This document shows positions 23,640-35,429 of a DNA stretch of 64,000 bases, in pieces (the first letter of the stretch is position 1; the number at the start of each line of letters is the position of its first letter). The stretch is from Euphorbia lathyris (lineage: Eukaryota > Streptophyta > Magnoliopsida > Malpighiales > Euphorbiaceae): positions 20,497,501-20,561,500 of the forward strand of contig NC_088916.1 of the NCBI RefSeq assembly GCF_963576675.1. The letters run 5' to 3'. The notes beneath the pieces were generated by a model. It was not told where the DNA came from. It worked only from the letters and a program-made list of their open reading frames with translations, and made no database searches. Position numbers and translations under genes: made by a program.

Positions 23640-24178
23640 ACGGATTTACTATCGGACATTCTCGCCAGAGTTGCTTCAACATCATTCACCGATCTTTTCA
23701 ACGCCAAATCAACTTGCAAAGAATGGTTGAAAGCAACATCTAAAGATTACGCTTTTGAGCGTGTTTCAATTGATTCTTTACCCATAATCCATTGGAAAAA
23801 TACGAGTAAATTCATCGTCTACTACCTCGAGAAGTGCATAAAAGACAAAAATCCAGAATTATTATTTTGACAAGGAATGATCGATTATTTCAACCATTCA
23901 TGGCCCGATTCCAGGCTTGAGTAATTGAGGAAAGCAATTGATAAAGGCCATTAGAAAGCGAAATATGTTTATTGTACAATTATTCTGTTATGGCGAAAAA
24001 TTTAGGGAACAATTTTTAAAGTTAGTTTGTGATTTCAAATCGGAATTGGTGGATGAATGTAGGGAGCAGGTGAGGAAGGTTGTGCAAATGATGTGGAAGC
24101 GTAATTTTATAGTTGGAGAAGGAGATGAAAAAGAATTGAGATTGAGAAAAAGAAAAAGTCAAAAAAGGTCGGAAAAAA
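23640..24178 (+). pseudogene. F-box-like copy 11 (type III)
   Basis: The start site reads ACG. GAG is kept after the DYAF block; TGA before QGM, then both type III stops. A small deletion lies near 23980. Confidence 0.85.
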
Positions 24179-24679
24179 ATTAGAAAAAATTTATACTATG
24201 TTTTTAGACCAAACGATATTTTTTTATCTCCTTCATATTCTTATTATGTTTTTGTTTTATTTCAGGCTTTCTGCTAAGAATACTGAAAATGTGTCGTGTT
24301 GAAATCACACTTCAACCTAAAGGTGTGAGCTTTTTCGCATAACAGATCTAAAGCACATTTTCTATTTCATTTAACTAGATCCATCATATTAATTAAATTT
24401 CGGATCATATTTGTTTAGAAATTAAAGATATTTGCAAATAAGTGTGACTGCCAGGTAGAAATTAAAGAATATACTCAACGCAGAACACTTTGTCATGTCT
24501 TTATTTGTCATTTTACACAAACATCTATTAAAAGCAGTTAAGTTTTGTCAAACAAGTTTATCTATCTACATAAATATCTCATTCGTGATTCATATAATTT
24601 ACTTTTTGTTCTTTAATGCAATCATCAACGACGATTTTAAGTTCAAAAAAAGCTATAACCTAAGGCAGAAGAGTTACCA

Positions 24680-25219
24680 ACAGATTTACTATCGGACATT
24701 CTCGCCAGAGTTGCTTCAACATCATTCACCGACATTTTTAACGACAAATCAACTTGCAAAGAATGGTTCAAAGTAGCATATGAAGATTATGTTTTTTAGA
24801 GTGTTTCAGTTTATTCTTTACCCGTAATTCATTGGAAAAATACGAGTAAATTTGTCATCTCCTACCTCGAGAAGTGCATAAAAGTCAAAAATCCAAAATC
24901 ATTATTTTGACAAGGAATGATCGATTATTTCAGTCATTCAAGGCCCGATTCCGGGCTTAAGTACTTGGGGAAAGCAAGTGATAAAGGCCATTTGGAAGCG
25001 AAATATGTTTATTGTATCATTCTTATCTGTTATGGCGAAATTTTTTGGGAACAATGTTTAAAGTTAGTTTGTGATTTCAATTCAGAATTGGTGGATGAAT
25101 GTAGGGAGAAGGTGAGGAAGGTTGTGCAAATAATGTGGAAGCGTAATTTTATAGTTGGAGAAGGAGATGAAAAAGAATTGAGATTGAGAAAAAAAAAGTC
25201 GAAAAAGGTCGGAAAAAAA
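24680..25219 (+). pseudogene. F-box-like copy 12 (type I)
   Basis: The start site reads ACA; the shared TAG and TGA are present; the C-terminal 111 codons (24917-25252) are open. Confidence 0.85.
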
Positions 25220-25721
25220 TTAGAAAAAATTTATATTATGTTTTTAGACTAAACGATATTTTTTATCTCCTTCTTCATATTCTTATTATGTTTTTGTTTT
25301 ATTTCAGGCTTTCTGCCAAGAATACTGAAAATGTGTTGTGTTGAAATCAAACTTCAACCTAAAGGTGTGAGCTTTGACGCTTAACAGATTTAAAGCATAT
25401 TTTCTATTTCATTTAACTACATCCACCATATTAATTAAATTTCGGATCATATATGTTTACAAATTAAAGATATTTGCAAATAAGTGTGACTGTTAGGTAG
25501 AAATTAAAGAATATACTCAACGCAAAACACTTTATCATGTCTTTATTTGTCATTTTACACAAAAATCTATTAAAATCAGTTAAGTTTTGCCAAACAAGTT
25601 AATCCATCTACATAAATATCTCATTCGTGATTCATATAATTTACTTTTTTTTCTTTAATGCAATCATCAACGGCGATTTTAAGTTCAAAAAAAGTTATAA
25701 CCTAAGGCAGAAGAGTTACCA

Positions 25722-26260
25722 ACGGATTCGCTATCGGACATTCTCGTCAAAGTTGCTTCAACATCATTCACCGATATTTTTAACGCCAAATCAACTTGCA
25801 AAGAATGGTTCAAAGCAGCATGTGAAGATTACGTTTTTTAGCGTGTTTCAGTTGATTCTTTACCCGTAATCCATTGGAAAAATACGAGTAAATCTGTCAT
25901 CTCCTACCTCGAGAAGTGCATAAAAGTCAAAAATCCAGAATCATTATTTTGACAAGGAATGATCGATTATTTCAGTCATTCAAGGCCCGATTCTGGGCTT
26001 AAGTACTTGGGGAAAGCAAGTGATAAAGGCCATTTGGAAGCGAAATATGTTTATTGTATCATTCTTATTTGTTATGGCGAAATTTTTTGGGAACAATGTT
26101 TAAAGTTAGTTTGTGATTTCAATTTAGAATTGGTGGATGAATGTAGGGAGAAGGTGAGGAAGGTTGTGCAAATGATGTGGAAGCGTAATTTTATAGTTGG
26201 AGAAGGAGATGAAAAAGAATTGAGATTAAGAAAAAAAAAGTCGAAAAAGGTCGGAAAAAT
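25722..26260 (+). pseudogene. F-box-like copy 13 (type I)
   Basis: The start site reads ACG; the shared TAG and TGA are present; open 25959-26273. It is the last forward unit before the breakpoint at about 26312. Confidence 0.85.
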
Positions 26261-26311
26261 TAGAAAAAATTAATATTAAGTTTATAGACTAAACGATATT
26301 TTTTTATCTCC

Positions 26312-26895
26312 TAGTGCTTCCCAGAGTAGGAACGTATGTGCCGCCATTGATATGGAACAGATAGTCAACTCCTCACGTATATTAGTTCCGAAAAGAGAGA
26401 ATATGCAAGATGAACCCACACTGAACAAAATTTCCATACAACAAAGCATGAAACATTTCATAATCCTACCCCGCAAACCAACTCTAAGGAAACGGGGTAC
26501 AAGATCTTTGGCAATAGTAACGTAAAGAAAAACGTCAACAAAGTCGGGAACGATATAGAATAAAGTTTTTATAAGAAAACTCAATTTCTCAAATTGGGCA
26601 AAGAAAGTAATGAGAAATGAAACCCCTATGGCTATGAGGGTAAGACGCCAGAGAAATAGAGACAGAGAAGGATTAGTTATCTTAGGGTCTTAGGGAGGGA
26701 TAAAGCTTTGGAGGATGAGAATGCCCAAGAAGGGAGCCTTAATATCTATTTAATGATGGTTTGAGCGGGAAGAAGCTGTTAGTTAGTTAGTTATGAAAAA
26801 TTATAATGTGTGGTGCACCACACTTTAAGATGGTGCACCCCTGAAAATAAATACCATGTAACTACTCACTCATCAACTATAACTGCTACAAAACA
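26312..26895. other. Unique insert at the array orientation breakpoint, with a membrane-protein-like frame
   Basis: Sequence unrelated to the F-box unit. On the minus strand from about 26690 to 26312 an open frame without ATG encodes a hydrophobic peptide (SLFLWRLTLIAIGVSFLITF, later DFVDVFLYVTIAKDLVPRFL) with at least two likely membrane segments. I do not recognise the family; a captured exon is plausible. Near the right edge is a perfect 16-bp palindrome, GTGTGGTGCACCACAC (about 26808). Confidence 0.45.
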
Positions 26896-26902
26896 ACAAA
26901 AA

Positions 26903-27289
26903 CTAACTTTAAACCTTTTCCCTAAATTTTTCGCCATAACAGATAAGAATTATATAATAAACATATTTCGCTTTCTAATGGCCTTTATCAATTGCTTTCC
27001 TCAATTACTCAAGCCTAGAATCGGGCCTTGAATGGTTGGAATAATCGATCATTCCTTGTCAAAATAATGATTCTGGATTTCTGTCTTTTATGCACGTCTC
27101 GAGGTAGGAGACGACGAATTTACTCGTATTTTTCCAATGGATTATGGGTAAAGAATCAATTGAAACACGCTCAAAAGCGTAATCTTTAGATGCTGCTTTC
27201 AACCATTCTTTGGAAGTTGATTTGACGTTGAAAAGATCGGTGAATGATGTTGAAGCAACTCTGGCGAGAATGTCCGATAGTAAATCCGT
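26903..27289 (-). pseudogene. F-box-like copy 14 (type III, inverted, 3' truncated)
   Basis: The start site reads ACG. GAG is kept, then TGA and type III stops. It is cut near 26900 at the edge of the unique insert. Confidence 0.8.
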
Positions 27290-27388
27290 TGCTAAGACTT
27301 CTGCCTTTGGTTATAACTTTTTTTAACTTAAAAAATCGCCATTGATTATTGAATTGCAGAACTAAAAGTAAATTATATTGAATTGCAA

Positions 27389-27929
27389 CTTTTTCCAACC
27401 TTTTCCGACATTTTCTTCTTCTCAGTCTCAATTCTTTTTTCTTTTCCTTCTCCAACTATAAAATTATGCTTCCACATCAGTTGCACAACCTTCCTCACCT
27501 TCTCTCTATATTTATCCACCAATCCCGATTTTAAATCACAAACTAACTTTAAAACTTGTTGCCTAAATTTCCAAATATAACAGACAAGAATTATACAATA
27601 AACATATTTGGCTTCCAAATGGCCTTTATCACTTGCTTTCCCTAAGTACTTAAGCCCGGAATCGGGCCTAGAATCGCTAAAATAATCGATCATTCCTTGT
27701 CGAAATAATGATTCTGGATTTCTGACTTTTATGCACTTCTCGAGGTAGGAGATGACAGACTTACTCGTATTTTTCCAATGAATTACGAGTAAAGAATCAA
27801 TTGATCGCGCTAAAAAACATAATCTTTAGATGCTGCTTTCAATCATTCTTTGCAAGTTGATTTGGCGTTGAAAAGATCGGTGAATGATGTTGAAGCAACT
27901 TTGGCGAGAATGTCCGATAGTAAATCTTT
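27389..27929 (-). pseudogene. F-box-like copy 15 (type II, inverted)
   Basis: The start site reads AAA; the shared TAG is present; CGA is intact before QGM; open 27693-27373. Confidence 0.85.
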
Positions 27930-28610
27930 TGGTAAGTCTTCTGCCTTAGATTATAGCTTTTTTTGAATTTAAAATCGTCGTTAATGATTGAATTAAAGAA
28001 CAAAAAGTAAATTATATGAATCACGAAAGAGATATTTATGTAGATGGATAAACTTGTTTTGTAAAACTTAACTGATTGTTAATAGCTGTATGTGTAAAAT
28101 GACAAATAAAGACATGATAAAGTCTTCTGCCTTGAGTATATTCTTTAATTTCTACCTGGCAGTCACACTTATTTGTAACTATCTTTAATTTCTAAACAAA
28201 TATGATCTGAAATTTAATTAATATGGTGGATGTAGTTAAATGAAATAGAAAATATGCTTTAGACCTGTTAAGCAAAAAAGCTCATATTTTCTATTTCATT
28301 TAACTACATCCACCATATTAATTAAATTTCGGATCATATTTGTTTAGAAATTAAAGATAGTTACAAATAAGTGTGACTGCCAGGTAGAAATTAAAGAATA
28401 TACACAAGGCAGAAGACTTTATCATGTCTTTATTTGTCATTTTACACAAACAGCTATTAACAATCAGTTAAGTTTTACAAAACAAGTTTATCCATCTACA
28501 TAAATATCTCCTTCGTGATTCATATAATTTACTTTTTGTTCTTTAATTCAATCATTAACGACGATTTTAAATTCAAAAAAAAGCTATAATCTAAGGCAGA
28601 AGACTTACCA

Positions 28611-29152
28611 ACAGATTTACTATCGGAAATTCTCGCCAAAGTTGCTTCAACATCATTCACCGATCTTTTCAACGCCAAATTAACTTGCAAAGAATGATTG
28701 AAAGCAGCATCTAAAGATTACGTTTTTTAGCGCGTTTCAATTGATTCTTTACTCGTAATTCATTGGAAAAATATGAGTAAGTCTGTCATCTCCTACCTCG
28801 AGAAGTGCATAAAAGTCAGAAATCCAGAATCATTATTTCGACAAGGAATGATCGATTATTTTAGCGATTCTAGGCCCGATTCCGGGCTTAAGTACTTAGG
28901 CAAAACAACTGATAAAGGCCATTTGGAAGCGAAATATGTTTATTGTATAATTCTTGTCTGTTATATCTGGAAATTTAGGCAACAAGTTTTAAAGTTAGTT
29001 TGTGATTTAAAATCGAAATTGGTGGATAAACATAGAGAGAAGGTGAGGAAGGTTGTGCAACTGATGTGGAAGTGTAATTTCATAGTTGGAGAAGGAAAAG
29101 AAAAAAGAATTGAGATTGAGAAGAAGAAAAAGTCGGAAAAGGTCGGAAAAAG
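28611..29152 (+). pseudogene. F-box-like copy 16 (type II)
   Basis: The start site reads ACA; the shared TAG is present. It is the longest open remnant of the array: 130 codons, 28773-29165, including intact FRQGM. It mirrors copy 15 across the inverted repeat. Confidence 0.85.
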
Positions 29153-29222
29153 TTGCAATTCATAATCAATGGCGATTTTTTAAGTTAAAAAAAAGTTATA
29201 ACCAAAGGCAGAAGTCTTAGCA

Positions 29223-29765
29223 ACGGATTTACTATCGGGCATTCTCGCCAGAGTTGCTTCAACATCATTCACCGATCTTTTCAATGCCAAATCAACTTGC
29301 AAAGAATGGTTGAAAGCAGCATCTAAAGATTACGCTTTTGAGCGTGTTTCAATTGATTCTTTACCCATAATCCATTGGAAAAATACGAGTAAATTCGTCG
29401 TCTCCTACCCCGAGAAGTGCATAAAAGACAAAAATCCAGAATCATTATTTTGACAAGGAATGATCGATTATTTCAACCATTCAAGGCCCGATTCCAGGCT
29501 TGAGTAATTGAGGAAAGCAATTGATAAAGGCCATTAGAAAGCGAAATATGTTTATTGTACAATTCTTATCTGTTATGGCGAAAAATTTAGGGAACGAGGT
29601 TTAAAGTTAGTTTGTGATTTCAAATCGGAATTGGTGGATGAATGTAGGGAGAAGGCGAGGAAGGTTGTGCAAATGTTGTGGAAGCGTAATTTTATAGTTG
29701 GAGAAAGAGATGGAAAAGAATTGAGATTGAGAAAAAGAAAAAGTCAAAAAAGGTCGGAAAAAAAT
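29223..29765 (+). pseudogene. F-box-like copy 17 (type III)
   Basis: The start site reads ACG. GAG is kept; TGA before QGM and both type III stops. It mirrors copy 14. Confidence 0.85.
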
Positions 29766-30196
29766 TAGAAAAAATTTATATTATGTTTTTAGACTAAACG
29801 CTATTTTTTTTATCTCCTTCTTCATATTCTTATTATGTTTTTGTTTTATTTCAGGCTTTCTGCCAAGAATACTGAAAATGTGTCGTGTTGAAATCAAACT
29901 TCAACCTAAAGGTGTGAGCTTTTTCGCTTAACAGATCTAAAGCACATTTTCTATTTCATTTAACTACATCCACCATATTAATTAAATTTCGGATCATATT
30001 TGTTTAGAAATTAAAGTTATTTGCAAATAATTGTGACTGCCAGGTAGAAATTAAAGAATATACTCAATGCAGAACACTTTATCATGTCTTTATTTGTCAT
30101 TTTACACAAACATCTATTAAAATCAGTTAAGTTTTGCCAAACAAGTTTATCCATCTACATAAATATCTCATTCGTGATTCATATAATTTACTTTTT

Positions 30197-30365
30197 GGGC
30201 GAACGCCCAACTTGGTTGGGCGGACGCCCAACTTTTGTTGGGCGTTGGCCCAACGTCGTTGGGTGTCCGCCCAACGGACGTTGGGCGCTCGTCCCACCTA
30301 CATCGGGCGCTCGCTCCATGTCGTTGGGCGCTCGCCCAACGGCTGTCGGGCACGCGTGCCCAGCG
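30197..30365. repeat. Array of GC-rich short palindromes in the 3' LTR remnant
   Basis: About seven successive 18-bp palindromes of the form GTTGGGCGNNCGCCCAAC, joined by 3-5 bp, giving a 21-22 bp period. Several in-frame GGC/CGC-rich ORFs here on both strands are by-products. Confidence 0.85.
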
Positions 30366-30607
30366 GCAATCGGGCGGGCACCCCGTGCTGTCGAGCCCGC
30401 GTCCAACTGTTGTCGAGCGCGCGCCGACTGCCACTAGGCGCTCGCACCACGTCGCTGAGCACTCGCGAGCCGTCCACTCGACGACCGTAACTCCTACTGA
30501 CCTCTCATTTTTTTATTATATTTTTTTGCTTTAAAACTCCTGGAACCAACCGCTTCAACCGTCTTGTTACAGGTTTTCATCACAGGTGCTCCGACTCGAT
30601 GTCTACA
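30197..30607 (-). repeat. Truncated 3' LTR of the Tat/Ogre element
   Basis: Starts TGTAGACA on the minus strand at 30607 and matches 44150-44608 of the 5' LTR. It is cut at 30197, where TTTTGGGC is shared by LTR and the F-box spacer. About 1.84 kb of LTR and about 190 bp of the F-box unit are missing at this junction. A purine-rich tract (minus AGGAAAGTAGGGGC) lies just inside, at about 30610-30625. Confidence 0.85.
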
Positions 30608-30895
30608 GTTGCCCCTACTTTCCTATTTTGACAGTGATGTGTGTGTTTTGAAAACGTTTTTTTGCTAATGCAATACATGCAATGTAAATATATTAAAGTA
30701 AAAGACACGTATAGAGTAGGAGGAAGAATACCTGATCTCTGCGCTGCGTGCTCCAGCTTCGTCTTCGATCCTCTCCGTCCTTGCCTTCGAATCGGCTGCC
30801 GGCGGACGTTTTTCTTAAGGATCCTAGCCTAAATCGACCGCGGGTAAACAACTTTTTCTAGCGACCCTAGTCTCTAAATCGATCACGGGTAAAAA

Positions 30896-31572
30896 TGGCT
30901 CAAAAGCAACCTCGGTCGTGCACCAAAGGTAAGAAGGCTCAAAAGCAACCTCGGTCGTGGACCATAGGTAGGATGGCTCAAAAGCAACCTCGGTCGTAGA
31001 CCGAAGGTAAGATGGCTCAAAAGCTACCTCGGTCGTGGACCATAGGTAAGATGGATCAAAAGCAACCTTGATCGTGGATCGAAGGTAAGATGGCTCAAAA
31101 GCAACCTCAGTCGTGGACCGTAGGTAAGATGGCTCAAAAGCAACCTCGGTCGTGGACCGTAGGTAAGATGGCTCAAAAGCAACCTCGGTCGTGGACTGTA
31201 GGTAAGATGGCTCAAAAGCAACCTCGGTCGTGGACCGTAGGTAAGATGGCTCAAAAGCAACCCCGGCCGTGGACCGTAGGTAAGACGGCTCAAAAGCAAC
31301 CCCGGTCGTGGACCGTAGGTAAGATGGCTCAAAAGCAACCTCGGTCGTGGACCGTAGGTAAGATGGCTCAAAAGCAACCTCGGTCGTGGACCGTAGGTAA
31401 GATGGCTCAAAAGCAACCTCGATCGTGGACCGTAGGTAAGATGGCTCAAAAGCAACCTCGGTCGTGGACCGTAGGTAAGATGGCTCAAAAGCAACCCCGG
31501 CCGTGGACCGTAGGTAAGACGGCTCAAAAGCAACCCCGGTCGTGGACCGTAGGTAAGATGGCTCAAAAAAGG
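30896..31572 (+). repeat. 39-bp minisatellite, about 17.5 units, in the Tat 3' region
   Basis: The unit core is GGCTCAAAAGCAACCTCGG, starting every 39 bp from about 30897 to 31559. Because 39 is divisible by 3, the array is open on both strands (13-residue repeats MAQKQPRSWTVGK and, antisense, SHLTYGPRPRLLL). A block with CCGGCCGTGG occurs twice, 234 bp (six units) apart, showing a local six-unit duplication. Tandem repeats near the 3' end are typical of Tat/Ogre elements. Confidence 0.9.
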
Positions 31573-33240
31573 TTCTTTCTAGCAGTTCTGAATTCTAAAA
31601 CACTGTCGTCTGTATTTTCACTGGAGCTATTATCTCGGGTATTTGAGTTGTTTGATAGGAACGTCCTTATCTTTTCGTCTGGAACACTTAAGACTAAGAA
31701 TCATTTTTCTGCTGACTGTTGTCTGTATTTTGACTGGCGCCACTGTTCTATGATTTTGGCTGTCATCCAGAGTCGTCTCCCGTCAGTTGCTACTGCTTGG
31801 CATGAATCATAGGCTGAAATGGACTGCAGATTGGAGATCGGTGCACTATCCTGTAACCTAGATTTTCTACATAGAGCGAGCGAATCATACCCTTTGTGAG
31901 GATATTTGTTATTCTTAATGATGAGGTGTAGTGATGCATATAGATGGGTGGATGTAGCCTAGTCTATGGATGCGTGTAACCACCTATGTGTGTGTGTGCA
32001 GGTGATTGTGCAAGTGTTTGAATGTATGTAAGCGTGGCCTATGCATTTTGCTTTATGCGGATGTATGGACATGTGTGTATGCAAACTATGTATGTGTGGA
32101 TGAGATGGTTGAATGGATTCCCTTTTCATAGGTTGGGGGATTTTGGTAGCTTAAGATCGAGAAATGATATTTCAGGCCATACCCCAGGTGTGCAAGGATG
32201 AGGGCAAGGATAAGTTTGAAACCGAGGGTTGTAAGGATGAGGATTTGGTGCTGATGAGCTTGTGCCAAGGGGCTCTCGCCTTTAACCAAAGATTGACGCA
32301 TTCGTTTCTTCCCTAATTTTTGCTTGAGCCGCCCTTTTCGGGTTTTCAACTCAACGGGATCTCTCTGATATTCTCTATCTCTCCTTTTGCATGAACCGCC
32401 CCTAGGGGTTTTCAATTCATCCTTTCTATATCTCACCGATTTTCTCTATCTCTCCTTTTGCTTGGATCGCCTCTTTTGAGGTTTTCAATCCAACTTTTGT
32501 TCAGTTTTTTTTTATTATTGTAAATGATATCGGATAGCACAGGGGGTTCATATCCACGGGCCACTTTTATGCTGAGCATTTGACGATGAGTTCATGCCTG
32601 ATGCCTTCGTTGATGGAGAAGCTTCCGGGGCGAGATGGACGGTGATCTGATTGCATGGTCGTGCCCCCGATTAAAGTTGCCATCTTGGTGTGGGTTAGAA
32701 GTTGATGCGAGCGCATGCCCCTGCCAACTTGAGGTGAGATTTCACGTGCGCTCAAACTAGGGATACTGCCGTTGGGAGTAGTTATGGAGGAGAGATGCTT
32801 CGGTCGAAGTTTGACTCTTGAGAGGACCACATAGGAGCGGAGGAACCAGACTTCATGGGGCATGAGAGAGAGGAATAGTCTTTTTTTTTAGTCTTTTTTC
32901 TAGATTTTGGATCAGTTTATGGGTGTCGAGGCGACTTTAGTTGAGATGGGGTGTCTATTGATGCGGGCGTTTTTATTGCAAATGCAACCATCTAGCTTAG
33001 ATAAAGCACTTCGCAAAGATACATTGAATTGTTTACTGCTCAGTTTATTAACCACTGTCACCAAAGCATGCCCTTTCGGGTTTTCACATTTCAGTTATTT
33101 GAACTCTCTCCTTTTATCCCTGGAATTTTCAAATAAGCTCCCCATGGGGTTTTCGCTTATTGGGGTGTCCCTTATTGTTGTATAGGCCGTCCTTTGCGGA
33201 TTTTCAACCTATCGGGATTTTCTTTCTTTTTTTTTCTTAA
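31573..33240 (-). other. Non-coding 3' region of the Tat element with recurring short motifs
   Basis: No convincing gene. A loosely repeated phrase of the type GCCCTTTCGGGTTTTCA recurs at about 32332, 32400, 32470, 33072, 33142 and 33188; on the minus strand it yields the peptide motif ELKTRKG or ELKTPRG in a short frame at 32436-32086. It may be remnants of a degenerate repeat or of an extra ORF. Confidence 0.4.
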
Positions 33241-33245
33241 TTTTC

Positions 33246-33490
33246 ATTAGAAAGATTCCTTGGTTCCGTAGTTCTAAACTTCATCGCCGCCTTTGTCTTC
33301 ATTTGACTGCGTATTTGATGAGAAAGATTCCTTGGTTCCTTTGAGATTGATCGTAGTTCTAAACTTTATCACCGTCTTTGTCTTCATTCGACTACGTATT
33401 TGATGAGAAAGATTCATTGGTTCCTTTGAGATTGATCGTAGTTCTAAACTTCGTCGCCGTCTTTGCCTTCATTCGACTACGTATTTGATT
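33246..33490 (+). repeat. Imperfect tandem repeat of about 85 bp, three units
   Basis: Units begin GAAAGATTCCTTGGTTCC or a variant at about 33250, 33320 and 33405 and end GACTACGTATTT; the first lacks a short internal segment. Confidence 0.8.
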
Positions 33491-34269
33491 TTTCTTTGCC
33501 AAAGTAAGCTTTTCTCGTACATTTGATCACCCATTTATTGGGCAATGTCAACCGCTCTTGTCACCTTGACGCTCCTCGGCTACTCACGTCTGCTTTTTAC
33601 TTGAATAATTTTCTTTTACTTCCGATTGGCTGACTTTGCCCCTGGGCCTTTTTAGCATCATCCTTTTTCTTTTTTCCTTTTTAACTTTGAGTCATCATAG
33701 ACCTAAACCCTTTCATTGATCCTAGAATAGGGTCCCTTATCGCTGATTGGCCAGTTGCCCCCGTCTTGTTCTGAGTGGTGCACCCATGTATTTGTGTCCC
33801 CTTTGGAGAAATTTTTGTCGGTGCCTTAGTGCTAGCACGGTTTCTAGGGCCTGTCGCTTGCTCCTCCTTCTCTTTTTTTTTTCTCGTTTTGGACTTTGTT
33901 GATTGTCGCTCGGTCTTCTTCTTGGCACAAGCCGGTGAGAACCCTTCGTTTGATGGGTCTACGCCCGACTTATCATCGTAGAGCCATGGAATCACTTCTC
34001 ATGATTTATTTTGTTTTTTTTTTACTCTCTCAATTTTCTCTCTTCAGTGGTTAAGTACTGAGCAATAAGTATATTTTAGAGCTTACGTCTGTGCCATGAT
34101 AAGAAGCGGGAATATCTCAATTGGGTGAATGTCAAATGTAAATGCATATAATTAGGACAAAATTTGCGGAAATGAAATTTCATTGAATTCAAAAGGAGGT
34201 TCGTAACATCTTGTGGAATAGAAGATAAAATAAAAGACAAGGATAAAGACTACAAGTGCAATCCTCTCT

Positions 34270-35153
34270 CTCATGCTACTTCAGGAAGCTTCAGGTTCTT
34301 CCACTTCATAAGTGTCCTCGATCTCGAGAACTTCTTCTTTAGCTCATCCCGCTCTGTTGTAGACTTCACCATTCAAGGAACAAGACGGAGGCTTCCTCTG
34401 CTGAGAAGGGTCTGGATCACTTATCCTTCCAGCTTCGATGAGATCTTGGATTTCATGCTTCAACCCCATGCAAGTACTTGTTTCGTGACCATATTTCTAG
34501 TGGAAGTGGCAGTAGCCCCTGCGTTTGACTAACTCAGTGGTTTGACCTCCCGTGGCTGGTAGAGGATGAAGTATGTCATGCATTCGTAGACCCTCCAACA
34601 CTTCAAATCAGGGTTGAGTGAAAGTGGAGAACTCCCTTCCCTCCCCTCTATACTGAGCGGGTGATGGAGGGCGAACAACCCTGGTAAACTCATGTCCCCG
34701 ATGGTGTGGCTCTTGTTGTGTTCGTGGGACATGGTGTGAGGCTACCCTTAGTGGAGTGAATGTTTGTGGGGTAGATTGTGACGCGAACTGGAACATAGGT
34801 TTCTCTACCGCAGCTTTCGGGATCTCAGCAACCAGTGACTCACTCATGACCTCCTGGACCAACCTTTTCAGCTCTATCTTGAATTCATCTGAAGCTAGGA
34901 CATCGGGAAGAACTCGCTCGATTTCTGCTCTGAGATTGAAATCTCCTATCATCCCCTGGGAACCTTCAGCCCCATCATTCTTAGCAGCATCCGGATCATT
35001 AAAAGCACGTTTGAACTCGTCAGAAAAGATGTATTTGGCTAAAGCCCCTTGCACACGGCTCTCAAGATTGTGGTTTGGATTGTTGGACTGGGCCATGAGT
35101 TGGGTTTCTAACAAGGAAAGAGAAAGGATTGGTGAGTGGAGCTTTTTAAGCAT
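34270..35153 (-). pseudogene. gag: Tat-lineage gag-like gene with nucleocapsid motif, interrupted
   Basis: A 181-codon frame (35153-34608; MAQSNNPNHNLESRVQGALA near its start) ends at a TGA. The frame continues to a motif of the form CHFH-x-KYGHETSTC, around 34500-34450, like the CxFHxxxGHxTxxC motif of Tat/Ogre gag, followed by LKHEIQDLIEAG. A TAG sits inside this motif. It is much shorter than full-length Tat gag, and the usual central gag core is not evident, so an internal deletion is likely. Confidence 0.6.
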
Positions 35154-35429
35154 TATGAATTTTGATGATGCGATGCACGTGTGATGCGAATGTCAAAGCT
35201 ATCTACTTGTGCCTCCTATCGATGGATGTATGATTTATGCATGATTCGTGGTGTTCGCTTTATTTCTTACAACATAAACAGATTTGACTGGAGCTATACC
35301 CCTTTTTACCAGAGCTGTCGGCGGCGCTTCGACTGTCTGTGCTAACTTACCTGTTTGGAAGTGCAGATGCCCGAAACCATTTCAACCATTGTACACACAT
35401 TAGTATGAACCCTACGAGTTTACTATGCA

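Larger units (their letters stand above)
26897..29616. repeat. Large inverted repeat: two arms of about 1.35 kb with a 26-bp spacer
   Basis: The left arm (26897-28256, F-box copies in minus orientation) is the near-identical reverse complement of the right arm (28283-29616). The spacer is 28257-28282. The length difference is largely explained by a missing stretch of about 29 bp near 29155. Each arm holds one type II and one type III unit. A transcript across it would fold into a long hairpin. Confidence 0.9.

Noticed and set aside
24917..25252. Open 111-codon remnants in the F-box array as functional small proteins
   Set aside because: They begin at an internal Met, are preceded by in-frame stops shared among units, and lack the F-box; decay explains them better, although translation was not excluded.
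30896..31572. Regular 39-bp repeats resembling a CRISPR array
   Set aside because: Units are contiguous without unique spacers, there are no cas genes, and the setting is a plant retrotransposon.
31024..31812. 180- and 240-codon repeat proteins on opposite strands
   Set aside because: They arise because the minisatellite period is divisible by three; there is no start context or non-repeat domain.
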